Program-made: the position numbers and the translations under genes | Notes under the pieces: generated by a model | What the model saw: only the letters and a program-made list of their open reading frames with translations | Databases searched by the model: none | What the model was told of the DNA's origin: nothing | Shown: piece after piece, positions 1-10,560 of the stretch | How positions within the stretch are numbered: the stretch's first letter is position 1 | How the letters are laid out: the number at the start of each line of letters is the position of its first letter | Assembly: GCF_004798865.1 (NCBI RefSeq) | Contig: NW_025335568.1 | Coordinates: 58,228,473 to 58,292,472 of the forward strand | Reading direction: 5' to 3' | Length of the DNA stretch: 64,000 bases | Source: Varanus komodoensis | Taxonomy: Eukaryota > Chordata > Lepidosauria > Squamata > Varanidae

Positions 1-545
1 AATGCAGCAAGAGTTCCAAGATCAACATCAGGAGCTAAATCTGTGTTCACTGGAGACTTCTTTAAGTCACCTGGTGAAAAGAGAACTAATGTTTTGGAGC
101 CTTCCTCAAGTTCTAAGTCTCCTTCTGCAGCTGATGCTCGTCCCTTGGACTCCTTCTGGTCATCTGCCAAGAGGGTGGACGGGGCACCTTCCTGGCTATG
201 CTCAGTACTTTTCTGGCTTACGTCGCTGCTTGAGTCGCTGTGCATGTCAAGCTCTTCTCCTAACTCACCAACTTCCTCCTCCTCCTCCTCTTCCTCTTCC
301 TCCTCTTCCTCTTCCTCCTCCTCCTCTTCTTCCTCATATCTGCCATTTGCCATTTCCAGATGGGCTACAGGTGGTTTGCAAGGGACAGTTAAAACAACAT
401 TTGAGAAATCCACTTTCTTTACACGCTGGAGGATTCTGGCTCTTTCCCTGTTTTCTGACACATCCCTTTTGAAATCTTGATAAGGCAAACTTAAAGGCAC
501 CACCTTGGGGAGACCATTCATTTCAAAAGGCTTCAGTGTGAATAC
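1..545 (-). CDS. TTBK1: TTBK1 exon with poly-glutamate tract (partial)
   Basis: Minus-strand exon entered at an acceptor (TTCCAG) just above 545 and running off the left edge; 181 codons plus two bases are visible. It starts [20 protein letters not shown], continues [20 protein letters not shown], and reaches 21 consecutive glutamates at 335-273 (14 GAG, 7 GAA). Then come [33 protein letters not shown] and [12 protein letters not shown]. Human TTBK1 has the same order with a longer poly-Glu run, so orthology is clear; TTBK2 lacks the run. The preceding exon ends phase 0 at ERQ, matching this start. The rest of the exon and the C-terminus lie outside the window. Confidence 0.96.
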
Positions 546-676
546 CTGGAACAAGACATTAAAAACATACATAATTATTATCTAGGGAACCATTAAGACT
601 GCAATGAAAACTGGTGTGGTGTCTGGAGTCGGTCTGATCACTGGAGAGCTAGTAGGACCTAGAACAAAATCTACAG

Positions 677-800
677 CAGAGGTGGAGAGCCTTTTTCCGC
701 CAATGGCCTCATTTCCTTGGGGACCAAACACTGCCAGCAGCAACTGGGGCTGAAGCCAGTTTTGAGTTCTCTCTGTTCCTGTCTCTCCTTGCCTTGCAGC
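677..800 (+). mobile_element. hAT-type DNA transposon fragment
   Basis: Starts CAGAGGTGGAGAGCCTTTTT and continues with GCCAATGGCCTCATTTCCTT, close to the vertebrate hAT end pattern CAGAGGTGGGGAACCTTTTTC. No right terminal repeat or 8-bp target duplication was found, so it is a decayed 5' fragment. The right end is approximate. Confidence 0.45.
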
Positions 801-1855
801 CTCTTGCTGGCAGTCTGAACCAATCATTTTCCAAGGGCTTCTGAAATTATCCCAAGGACCACATGTGTCCCTCGAGCACAGTAGCTCATCCCCGATCTAG
901 ACAACACATGACAACATAAAAAGAGCTGGAGGTAAGGGGGAAATTCTCTATGATGATGGATACTGCAGAAAACAAAACAGGAAGTTGAGGATACACTTAG
1001 GCAGACTGGAAGGTACATTACCACATGGTATTAAACCCCTGTGTTTGAAGCACCAAGAATGTCCTCTGGGATGTCTGATGAACAGTTCATTGAATGCCCC
1101 CCTCATTCTTTTTCAGGACTTCATCTCGTGTATCTGGATATAACACAAGCCGGAAGGAAGGAGAGACAATTGCCTCTCACTATCCCAGGCCACTGCTGCT
1201 GAAGACAAGCAGCAGCTAAAGCCTCTCCTTTACCGCCTACTAGTGTGATGTCTGATGATCTCTCCTAAGAGGTAACAATGCAAATGCTTACTCTTCAGTT
1301 AACGCATCAGCCAGTCTCAGGGGCCATAATGCAAACACAAAGAGCAAGCGCAGTGGAGCAGGGCACAAGGTAAAAGGAGAGAACATGAAGCAGGAGAGGA
1401 ATGAAATATGGGTCACCGCTGTTCAGCAGCAGAAGACGTGAAGTAACACATGAAAAAAAAAACCACTGAAAAAGCTGTTCTACAGGTGGGAGATTCCTGC
1501 ATAGTTGAAACATCCAGGGATAAGAGAGATGGTTACACAAGTACTATAAAATGGAAAGATTTGTGGTTGGGTACAGATTTAGATGGAAATGGATCTCCCT
1601 GCTTCTATCCACAGAAGCCTCTCCAGCCTCTGGAATTGCCACGAAGATGGCAGGGTAAACCTGCTGAATGGGGGAGATGCTGAAGTACGGCAGGAAGGGG
1701 GATCCACAAATATTGAGTGGTGGCAGTTTGCCCAAACAGAGCCCTTCCTTCAAGAGGAGGCAGATCTTGGATCCAATCCAGTGCTGGATGGATCCGGTAC
1801 CAGGGTAAGACTGTCCTCTACTGCAGGTAATTTAATTGGGTTACGGAGGCTTTGT
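801..1855. other. Intron sequence, nothing recognised
   Basis: Part of the 31-kb intron. Short ORFs on both strands lack splice context and show no similarity I recognise. No clear repeat was identified. Confidence 0.6.
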
Positions 1856-1859
1856 TAAC

Positions 1860-2060
1860 TGCTTAAACAGGTCCTAAGACTCACGTTGCTATTTTAATTC
1901 TTAATTCTGTATATGCGTTTTAAATTTGGTTTCAAATTTTTGTACAACTGTTTAATGAAGTTTTAATGCAGTTCATATTTTATTCTGTATGTTTTATGTG
2001 TTGTAAACTGCTCAGAGAGCAGGCTGTTGGACAGCATAGCACATAAATAAATGAATAAAT
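1860..2060 (+). mobile_element. L2-like LINE 3' tail
   Basis: AT-rich 3' UTR ending in the typical TTGTAAACTGCTCAGAG...AGCATA segment and an (AATA/AATG)n tail, matching the form of the other L2-like 3' ends here (GTAAGCCGC...GGCGGCATA). No coding part is kept. Confidence 0.5.
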
Positions 2061-2369
2061 TGTCTCTCTCTCTCGTGTGCGTGTGTCTTTTTATGTTCTT
2101 TCAAAATCAAAGAACATCTCAAGACACATCTAGGAAGCAAGTTTCATGTGGAGAACAGGAATTTCATCACCACACAATCCATCAGGTGCGGGCAAGTCAA
2201 GGAAAATACTCCTTCAGAAAACATAGGCTTGGAATTTGCTGCCACCGACATGGGTACGGTCTCTTCCTTAGATGGCTGTAGAAGGGAATTAGAACAACTC
2301 ATGGAGATTAAGCCTATGAATGGCCACCAGTGATTATGGCTATATGGTCTTTCCATGCTGTGCTGAGTA

Positions 2370-2525
2370 TTGGAAGGAATACCAAGTGTTGGGAACTACA
2401 CTGAATCCCTTGATCTTCCTTCTCCAGCCTCAGAGAATAACTTCCAGAATTTCTAATCACTGGCATGTTGGCCAGAGCTGATGGCAGCTGAAATCCAAAA
2501 CATCTGGAGGACAACATCAAAAACA
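2370..2525 (-). mobile_element. MITE-like palindromic repeat fragment
   Basis: Contains TTCTAATCACTGGCATGTTG, GCCAGAGCTGATGGCAG and AAATCCAAAACATCTGGAGG. These are the arms of a very common squamate short repeat normally reading 'ctccagatgttttggacta...gctgatgggagttgtagtcc'. Weak self-complementarity suggests a MITE; the family is not certain. Confidence 0.4.
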
Positions 2526-2529
2526 TGTG

Positions 2530-2592
2530 GAGGTTGGGGAGTGTGAACTGGATAGACCTTTAGCCTAATCCAACAGTGCTCTTATCTATGAA
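2530..2592 (+). mobile_element. CR1 LINE 3' end fragment
   Basis: ACTGGATAGACCTTTAGCCT followed by AATCCAACAGTGCTCTTATC matches the CR1 3' end pattern 'actagatggacctttggcctgatccagcagggctcttctta'. Only about 60 bases remain. Confidence 0.45.
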
Positions 2593-3444
2593 ATGCTCTA
2601 GCAGAGATGCTGGTAGTGAGAATGTCAACAGCTATAAAGCAAGATGGATAAGAAATGGCACTGTCATTTGCATGTTGATCTACATCACCCGGGTTTCTGA
2701 GAATAGGAAGTTATGGTGCTTGACCCAAAAAATCTAGAGGTGTTCCTACCAATCCATACAAATGTTTAAAAGACAGAATGAGTCTGCAGAATTTAAAATG
2801 CTTATTTTGTCACTATGAGGCTGTCTGTTGTCTTTGCACAGGACAAAAGATATTCTTCCGCCGGGAACCAAGCCCAATGCACTGTGCCAGCAGCGCCCTC
2901 TTCTGTGCCACGTGCAGCATCCACTCACGCTGCAGTACCTAATGCAAAAGAGGGACCACGCTTGCACCGTCGTTGCACAGGGGCTTGCCAGGAAGGAGCC
3001 CGGTGCAACTGCTGCCCAAGCAGCATCCAGGCGCAACTGCTGCACTTGATGCAGAAGGAGGTTAGCATTTGTGGATTTCCTCTCAGCTCAGCTCGCCTTG
3101 CAGGACTGGGCGGAGCAAAAGGAGAAGTCTGCAAATACTGAAGGGACGGATTCTGGTGAGCTCCATCCCAACCCTAGTTTAAGGGTTGTTCTAGGGGCAG
3201 GGAGAGGAGCAGACTGGTGCCATCAAGATACAGCACATCCTGATGGTACCTCAACCTCCTCCTCTTCCTCTGTGAAGTGAAGAGGAAACACAGAGGTGAC
3301 CTTTGTCTCTGCTCTCCTCCCCTGCTATATAGAATGCCCTTGATCCTCCAAATTCAGAGGGTGACAGACATCCTTCAATGGGCTGTGCCTTAAGTGGTTT
3401 ACATATGACAAAATTTAAATCACCACTTAAAATATATGTAAAAA

Positions 3445-3925
3445 TGAGTCCAAGCCCCATACCGTTTGGGGCCAGGCTATCTGAAGGAATGCCTCCTGTA
3501 TGTGCCTATGCGAACCGTGAGATCATCAGTGGAGGTCTTTCTCAGAGACCCCCCACCCCCAAGGAAGTAAGGAGGGTGGCCACTAGGGGAAGGGCCTTCT
3601 CAGTTGGGACATCCCACCTGCGGAATCAGCTCCCCAAAGAGGTACATCTGCTGCCCACCCTCTGTTCCTTCCAGCGTCGAGTGAAAACCTTTTATTTATT
3701 CAATGAAGTTAGATTATTATCTTAATTTTTACCATATTTTACTGTACCTCTGAGTGAGATTTAGCTGTGATGGATTATTGTACTATTGTCTTACTGTATC
3801 ATGGTATTTAATAATTATATTACTGTGCTTTTATTATGTATGTTTTATATCAATTATGGTATTTTCAATTTTGCAAACCACCCAGGAAGCCTATGAGCTG
3901 ATGGATGGTGAAGAAATGTTATAAA
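3445..3925 (+). mobile_element. L2-like LINE, decayed 3' end
   Basis: Translates in broken frames to PFGARLSEGMPP, RRVATRGRAFSVGTSHLRNQ and LPKEVHLLPT...FQRRVKTF. These match the C-terminal tail of the better L2 copy at 37.4-38.2 kb (RRVGTRRRAFSAVAPSLWNV, LPREV). A 3' UTR and short A/T-rich tail follow. Frameshifts are evident, so it is an old copy. Confidence 0.7.
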
Positions 3926-4445
3926 TAGATAGATACAATAAACTCAATACAATCCCCACCCCTAAAATGGAGCAGCACCTTACTTAATTACAATTAATTA
4001 AACACAGAGACAGCCTGCTTAAACAATTGCACTTCAGGAGACATTTAAAACATGCTACATCTGCTGCCTCCCTTGCTACATGAGGGAGAATGTTCTAGAG
4101 TGTGGGCAGGTGCCATCACTGGGAAGGCCCACTTCTGAGATGTTACAGGACAACATTCTCTTGGTCCCAGAATGACCACCGAATCTTCACCTCTGAAGAT
4201 CAGGGAAGTTGTGTGGGCATAAGGGAAGGCAATCTGCCAGGTATCCTGGGTCCAAGTTGTTTAGGGCTGTGCAGGTCAAAAAGGTGATGATGAAAATAGG
4301 TAGTGAACAGGCAGCCCATTCAGTGCTTTTAGCACAGATGGAATGTGAACATGGCTGCATATCACACAGAGCATCCTAGCTGCAGTTTCCAAACCGAGCA
4401 CAAGGCTAGTCCTGCACAGAGTGCACTAGAATCCTCTGGTTATGA
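3926..4445 (-). mobile_element. L2-like LINE (minus), part 1
   Basis: Minus-strand LINE 3' region lying tail-to-tail with the preceding plus-strand copy. The segments AGGGCTGTGCAGGTCAAAAA, GGCAGCCCATTCAGTGC, GCTGCAGTTTCCAAACC and CACAGAGTGCACTAGAATC parallel those of the minus-strand L2 copy at 20.5-20.95 kb. The element is split by the hAT insertion that follows. Confidence 0.55.
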
Positions 4446-4802
4446 CAGAGGTTCCCATCCTGGGGTGCCCACACCCCCAGAGGGTGTGAGACAGCAGCTC
4501 AGGGGGTGTGGCAAAGGAAGGCTGCATCACAATTCCCTGAAACTGGCAAATCTCAATGTTTTTGCCCAAAACTATCCCAATAATTTGGCTAATTGCTCAA
4601 TTTATATTTGAATTTTATGCACTGTTAAAAGCTTATTTTTGGGTTCGATTTTTTCACCCACAGTACTGTAGGTGTTTCAATTAGCAGTTCAAAAATTAGA
4701 AATCTGACTCCTTCATCTTCAAAAACACACTACTTTTGTAGGGAGTACAAACATCAAGCATTTTCGAGGGGTGTGGGGCATGGAAAAGCTTGGGTACCAC
4801 TG
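4446..4802 (+). mobile_element. Non-autonomous hAT element with terminal inverted repeats
   Basis: Left end CAGAGGTTCCCATCC, right end (inverted) CAGTGGTACCCAAGC: imperfect terminal inverted repeats of hAT type. Flanking 8-mers GGTTATGA (4438-4445) and GGTAGTGA (4803-4810) agree at 6 of 8 bases, consistent with an aged 8-bp target duplication. It carries no transposase. It interrupts an L2-like LINE. Confidence 0.7.
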
Positions 4803-5030
4803 GGTAGTGAGATTGCCAGTGCCTGAACCATAATGGCTAGAGCACCCAAGCCAAAAACGGGCAGTTATTACACAGCTAAGTTACTAAAATGGGTGCTCTA
4901 TGGTAGTGAGGTCACCTGGATGCCCAATGACAGAGATGGGTGCAATAGTACCCCCAAAATTCAGACCTGTTCCTTTCAAGGGAACACAACTCCCCCATCC
5001 CAATCAGTGCTGGCTCCAGGTTTTTAAGGA
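4803..5030 (-). mobile_element. L2-like LINE (minus), part 2
   Basis: Continues the copy broken at 4445: GCCTGAACCATAATGGCTAG, GACAGAGATGGGTGCAATAG and TTCAGACCTGTTCCTTTCAA. The corresponding stretch of the 20.3-22.6 kb copy contains GACAGAGATGGATCAGGAG. The end is approximate. Confidence 0.45.
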
Positions 5031-6270
5031 ATCCTAGCCAAGGCACCCTTAATGGGGTCCCTCCCTCATGGAGTCAAACTTCCCATGGTCATTGATGCCT
5101 CCACTGATTCTCATCTTCTTTCTCTCACAGCTTCTATAGCTTGCCTGACAGGAGGCTCAATGCCAGATGAATCTTGTGAGTGGGTTCCCTGATGGTCTGT
5201 GGGCCTTCAGAAGGTGCCCAACCATGTGTATTCTCGCTTCTGGGAATTGGGGTCAGGGCCAGAATCAAGAACCACCCACCCAGAGGATCTGGGACTGCAT
5301 CCAGACATCGCTTCAGAAAGAGTCAGTGATATAGTACTATAGCGAGATGAAGTACAGACAAATTTCAGGATATACACACTTCACTCCACAGTGGAATCCT
5401 GGGATTCATTGCCAGACATCTCAAGAGGGCTGCCACACTTTGTGTGGCTCCCTCTTTGTAGTGGTGCCCTGTACGTCACCACTGGCCACTCTGCCTTCTA
5501 GCTCACAAAATGCCACATGACTGCAACATGAGGCTCCACGTTGTGCAATTGCCAGGAGGCATAATTTAAATGGAGCGAATGACGGGGACTCTTACTATGT
5601 TGCACAAGAGACAGTTAAGGGTAGTGCAACTTAATTTACATTAGCAGTTGCGTCACATTGGCTACTGCCCCTAGAATGGATTCTCCTTTCACCATTGCTG
5701 GTACGTCATATAGCCAGTCTGATGTCACCTTCCGCTCCGATTAGCTGTCCTGCTTATCAGAATGGCAATGACACAGGCTTCCAGGGAACCATCATTCCCA
5801 CTTAAGACGGCCACTTATACTGCATCAAAAATGGTATGCATTTGCAGAAAATCTGCAGTGCTTTAATTTATGCCTATATAATTAATTTAGAAATGGTGAT
5901 TGTCATTCAAATTGAAATATTGCTAGGAATATTGCATCCAGGAGACCTAGGGTGGTGTTGCTGGGCAGTTTCCTGTCCTGTGGCCTTTCTTCTTAGGGTC
6001 TTTTATTCTTTTAATGAAACAAATCTTAACTGTCCTTTTATGGACAACCAGTATGGTCCTTTATTATTAAATTGGACTTTGCTTGGACCTCCCTTCAAAT
6101 ATAGGACTGTCCTTTTTGGCCATTCTGTGACTCTTACAAATCAGCCACAAGAGCCTTGTTGATCAACTCTTAATCACAAGGCTACTGGCTAAATATGAGC
6201 CACTCCCTAGCTATGAAATTGCTCCGGGAATTTGCACGCTATTTCCTCTTCTTGGAGGGAAAATCCTTGG
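5031..6270. other. Intron sequence, nothing recognised
   Basis: No exon, tRNA or clear repeat seen. The short ORFs here have no supporting signals. Confidence 0.55.
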
Positions 6271-6376
6271 GGCACTACAGCAGAGCTACACAACTTGCAG
6301 CCCTCCAGATGCTTTGGACTTCCACTCCCATGCTCCACTGGGGCCACTTCTCCCAAAATACAGCATTCCAAAGCGG

Positions 6377-6815
6377 ATATTTCAGACTCTGAATCTGAAC
6401 TGAAAGAAGAGGCAGGGTTGGAATGCTTAGCTGAAATGCCAAAGTTAACATGCTTCAGAATAAGCCAAGTGGCTGGTGAGAACCAGACCACCTCTGGTTT
6501 TGGGGAAGACACCGTGGAACATGGAGGGTCAGGAGGAGAGGGTGCGACATCAGGTCAAATGAGTTGATCAGTTAAGGAACATCAGGCATGCCCACCATCT
6601 GGCCCACAAGTAGCACACATGTCTCTGATGGTGGAGCCAGCTCCATTTGGAGAGGAAGGGAGGTGAGCAATCCAGCTTGGTATTGGCAATAACTAACTAC
6701 GGGAACTTTAATTTGATGTTTGCTTCTCATTATTACTGACTCTGGTGTTACAAAGCCAACCTTGGCTGGCCAGCCTAATTCAATAAAGGACTGTAGTCAG
6801 AAGCCTTTTGCCAAG
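6377..6815 (+). repeat. Unidentified dispersed repeat, copy 1
   Basis: Shares an ordered set of blocks with 26665-27125. Near the start are CAGACTCTGAATCTGAACTG and TTGGAATGC; at the end are TTACAAAGCCAACCTTGGCT and CAATAAAGGACTG...AGAAGCCTTTT. The AATAAAG near the end resembles a polyadenylation signal, so a solo LTR or a retroposed copy is possible; the family is not known to me. The first 190 bases are open in one frame, coding an acidic peptide (ADISDSESEL...). Confidence 0.4.
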
Positions 6816-9364
6816 ATCTTATGGGAAGGGGGAAGTGGAGGGATGTGCTCATGTTACCCATCAACTTTGGCTCTGCTGGCCGGGGCTGATGGGAATATTG
6901 TTCATAAGGTAATGTAACTGACTGTACAAAGTGGGCAAACAAAGAGTGCCATTTTCACAGTAAATGCCCAGTGTGGAATCACCCAAAACAACCCAGAATT
7001 GATCTGTGCTGAAACCTGGGATCTGAGAGCAGTAAAGTACACAGACTCATTAAAAGGCAATCCCTTACATCTCTCGAGCCTTTGCCTTCTTTGGCTGCAG
7101 TCCTATTTTGGGAATTCCAACTGACATACACAGCCATGTCTTGTTGTGGGCCCTGGTCACAGAGCTCTTATTCAAGACTAGGAGAGCCAGCCTTCGCAAG
7201 CCTCGTTGATCAGCCATCCTGGTAATACCTGGAACTGATCTGGGTGAGGATGGCAACTTGGGTCCAGTGCAAACAGATCTGCCTACCCTGGCAGTTTCCA
7301 GCACTTCTAGGCTGAAGTTACCAATGCTTCAAAACCCGGGTTCTTTTGTGGCCAGCATGACTTCTGCCATGCACTCTCTAATACACTGCAGAAAGAGCTG
7401 GAGAGGTAGGAAGTATATCCAGTGAAATCACACTGTAAACAAGGCATTCATTCCACATATCTGTGTATTCTTGACATAAAAGCTTTCATCTAGTGTTTTC
7501 TGGATCTGTGAAAATAAGTTTTGAATTATGTTGCAATTTGATCAAGACGTGGAGATGCAGCTTCTACTTTCTCCACTTTTTCCACTGGATGGTTTGAGCC
7601 AGTTCATCATAGCACTAAGTGACGTGCTCTGCTGTGCTGGCATCCCACCCTTTGCCCCCACCCCCATGCCTGTTTAGATGCACCTTCACCAACATGGCTG
7701 TTTCAGAGAAAGTGCCCTTCCCAGATCTTGCTCTGGGATTGCCAGCGGTAGACGTGCACTCGAAATTTTAAATACTCACACATTTCGTGCTGTGCCCAAG
7801 TCCCATGAGCTACCGCTCCCTTCCAATGAGTTCCCCATGTGAAGGGAGTCGCATCCATTGTGATTCGGATCCTGTGTGGCTCATGAAGAGGTAAACCCTG
7901 AGACACCTCCCTGGATATGGCCACCAGCTCAGTGTATGAGATGGTCCAGGCAGGTGTTCCTGTGAAGCTATTTGCTGCTGGAAAATGACAGAAATCTGGC
8001 ATAAGGCCTTGCCTGTGCTAACATTTACTTGCATAGTGCCAAGATTTGTGCTGGTGCTATAATTCCTGCATACCTTCTACAGCAGGAACTCTTGACAGGA
8101 CCAAAAAAGTCACCTTCTCTTGCTTTTCTTCTGAGAAAGCATCTCCTTTTCCACTGCCAGTTTCAGCTCCCTCAAATGATCTAGATCATATTTATTAATT
8201 AATTAAAATCTTTTCTAACTCGTCCACTACAAGCATCTTGAGACAGCTTACAAAAAATGAGGAAAATAAAACAGAGAAAGCAGTCTGTTCCCAGGTCGGG
8301 CCGTTTGCCATCAGCACAGTGTTGTCTGTTCTAGACGGAAACATCTCTTTTTCTCTTGTGGCTCAGGCAGCTGGGACTTTTGAGTGTGGTCATCCTGTAG
8401 TGCTGGAAGTGCAACAGCAGTGTCCTCCACTCAAGCTACAGGTAGCCTGAGAGCAGCTCCTGCACTTGCTTTGGGGTCTTGGGGTCTCTCCTTCACTCAT
8501 GGGAGTACTTATACAAGATCGGCAAGGGTTCTTTCAGTTTGGTCAACTTTACGGGATCAGAGCCTTTACTTATCTGACCAACTCTTTCAACAGGCCCCAG
8601 AAACTATGCAAGCTGCTGGTTTTGAGGATAGTAGCTGGCGGGCACACAAGTGCATCTGCATGCATCTGAAGGTCTGATGCTTTTGATGCTGCATCTCTAT
8701 AGGCAGTGCATCCTCTGCCAGGTCCACCTGAGACAGCAGGAATCTTTGAGTCCTGTTTTGCTAGCATGTTTGGTGGTTGCTGTTATCTTCTCCACAATAC
8801 AAGTCTGTATTGGAGCTCTCCTGTCCCATTGCCCAGCGAGAAGGAAGGCCACTGTACTGCACTCACACGCTCTCTCCCACTAAAAGGAAGACTGAGCCTA
8901 TCAATAAAGAATTCTGCTGCAGACTGTGGGCTTCTTCCCAGCTCTCAGAAAAGAGCAAACCATTTTTCTTGTTCTTCTCTGTCTCAGAGCTCACTATGGA
9001 AGCCAGGAGAGGACAGCAACTAGAGAAGGATGGGGAAATTCTAAAATATCACCATGCAGTATCCAGAGAAGCTCCTAAAAGTGCAATCCTATTGATTATG
9101 CATTCCATGATTGTAAACCTTCAAAATCAGGAGTTCCCAATCATCCAGTGCAGGACAGGAAGAGCAACAGAGCTGAATTTTCCCTTCCTGTCCTCCCACC
9201 CTGAGTATTTAACATGTACTTAACATGTATGTATTTAACATGCTGATGTACAGGTACTGTCCAACAGCAGAATCCTTCCAAATGGATCTGAAGTTTGCAT
9301 AACAAAGAAACAAACAAACAGCTTAGTTCCAGTGATGATCAAACTCAAAGAAACCCCCAATAAT
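6816..9364. other. Intron sequence, nothing recognised
   Basis: Left of the candidate polyadenylation site. I see no coding exon and no clear repeat, only short ORFs. Confidence 0.5.
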
Positions 9365-9386
9365 CACAAAGTTCTGCCTTTCATTC

Positions 9387-9392
9387 TTTAAT
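9387..9392 (-). terminator. Candidate polyadenylation signal ATTAAA (distal)
   Basis: Minus-strand ATTAAA in the context CCTTATTAAAGAATGAAAGG, followed 20-45 bases downstream by a G/T-rich stretch. This is the commonest variant of the AATAAA hexamer and would place cleavage near 9365-9370. Confidence 0.45.
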
Positions 9393-9692
9393 AAGGTTTT
9401 GGTAGTATACAAGCTTTTTTCCGATTGTCTGGATTAACATACATGGATTTAAAAAAGGCACAAAATCCATTGCACAGCTTCGGTTTAGTTTTTTGTTTCT
9501 TCTTTTCTTTTCTTTTTTTTAAAAGATGAAGTTGCTTGTTAATTGTGATTTCAAGTGTAGGATCTTACAGTACTCTGCAGCATTTACAGCGTGTTCTACA
9601 TACAAGTAATTCAGTGCATGCTTTTATACAAGAGACAGAATTCAAATTCTCTCTCACCTTTAGTCTCTCTATATACACAAATAATACAGTTC

Positions 9693-9698
9693 TTTAAT
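9693..9698 (-). terminator. Candidate polyadenylation signal ATTAAA (proximal)
   Basis: Minus-strand ATTAAA in CAGAATTAAAGAACTG, followed by the GT-rich TATTATTTGTGTATATAG. It could be an alternative end about 300 bases before the distal signal. Confidence 0.35.
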
Positions 9699-10310
9699 TC
9701 TGAAAAAGCTTCATTTTTTTTTCTTCTCGCATGCTTGGTGTGCCCAGGAGAATAGTGCAAGCATATTATACAATGTTATTGCAGTACAAAAAGGTGAAAG
9801 ATGGGGGTTCAGGGTGTTACCTTAGGTTCTAACAGGGAGTTCACATAAATAATAAAAAGGCTCAGGGAAAAGCAAACTTTTGAACCCCTTCAGGCAACTT
9901 GGTCCTTCCAGGCTAATTCCTCCACACAGTAATGTTATAACTAGCAGTTCTTCCAGGAAGAAGGTAGCCTCCTGGGCCTCCTTCAGCCTTGATGCCATGG
10001 CAAGGGCCCCTGCTAAACATATTTATGTAGAAATATGTAGAATTTCAGCTCCACAATGGTTCTAGTTGCTGAGGTTTCCATCCAAAGGGATATTTCAAAT
10101 ATTAAACATCAGCTCCCTCTACAACTCCCCCCACAAAACATCCAAACAGATGTTTTGAAAAACAAGACAAGAGGCTGGTCCAAATGTGATGTCACCAGTC
10201 TTAACTGTGACTCATGCGCTTCTTTTCCAGTTACTTCCATCCTGACCGGGTTACATTTAAGGGATATCTCGGCACTGACATATAGTCTGGTTGAGGGACC
10301 CTGGCTAACC

Positions 10311-10560
10311 AGAGAATCACAGAGTGAGAAGGTTCCTCAGAGGCCATCTATTCCAAACACCTGGTCACTATAGCATCTGCAATACAGAATGCAGCAAAAG
10401 CATTCGCGACAAACAGCCATACAGCCTCTGTACTGAAGGAGAGCCACCACCTTCCAAGACAGCTTGCTCCACTGTCCTTAGGAAATCCTTCCAGTGTTTA
10501 GCCAAAACCCGTTTCTCTGCCACAGCTACCCATTAGCTCCCTTGGAACAACAGAGGACAG
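10311..10560 (-). mobile_element. Old CR1 LINE fragment
   Basis: AGAGAATCACAGAGTGAGAA, GGCCATCTATTCCAAACAC, AAAGCATTCGCGACAAACAG and GTTTAGCCAAAACCCGTTTC follow the CR1 reverse-complement order (agaatcatagag / ggccatctagtccaacc / gcattcccgacagatgg / tgtttagccgaaatctg). Many differences indicate an old insertion. It lies inside the candidate 3' UTR. Confidence 0.6.

Noticed and set aside
43-480. Plus-strand ORF with a long serine run
   Set aside because: It is the antisense of the TTBK1 poly-Glu exon; the serine run is the reverse reading of GAG/GAA codons.
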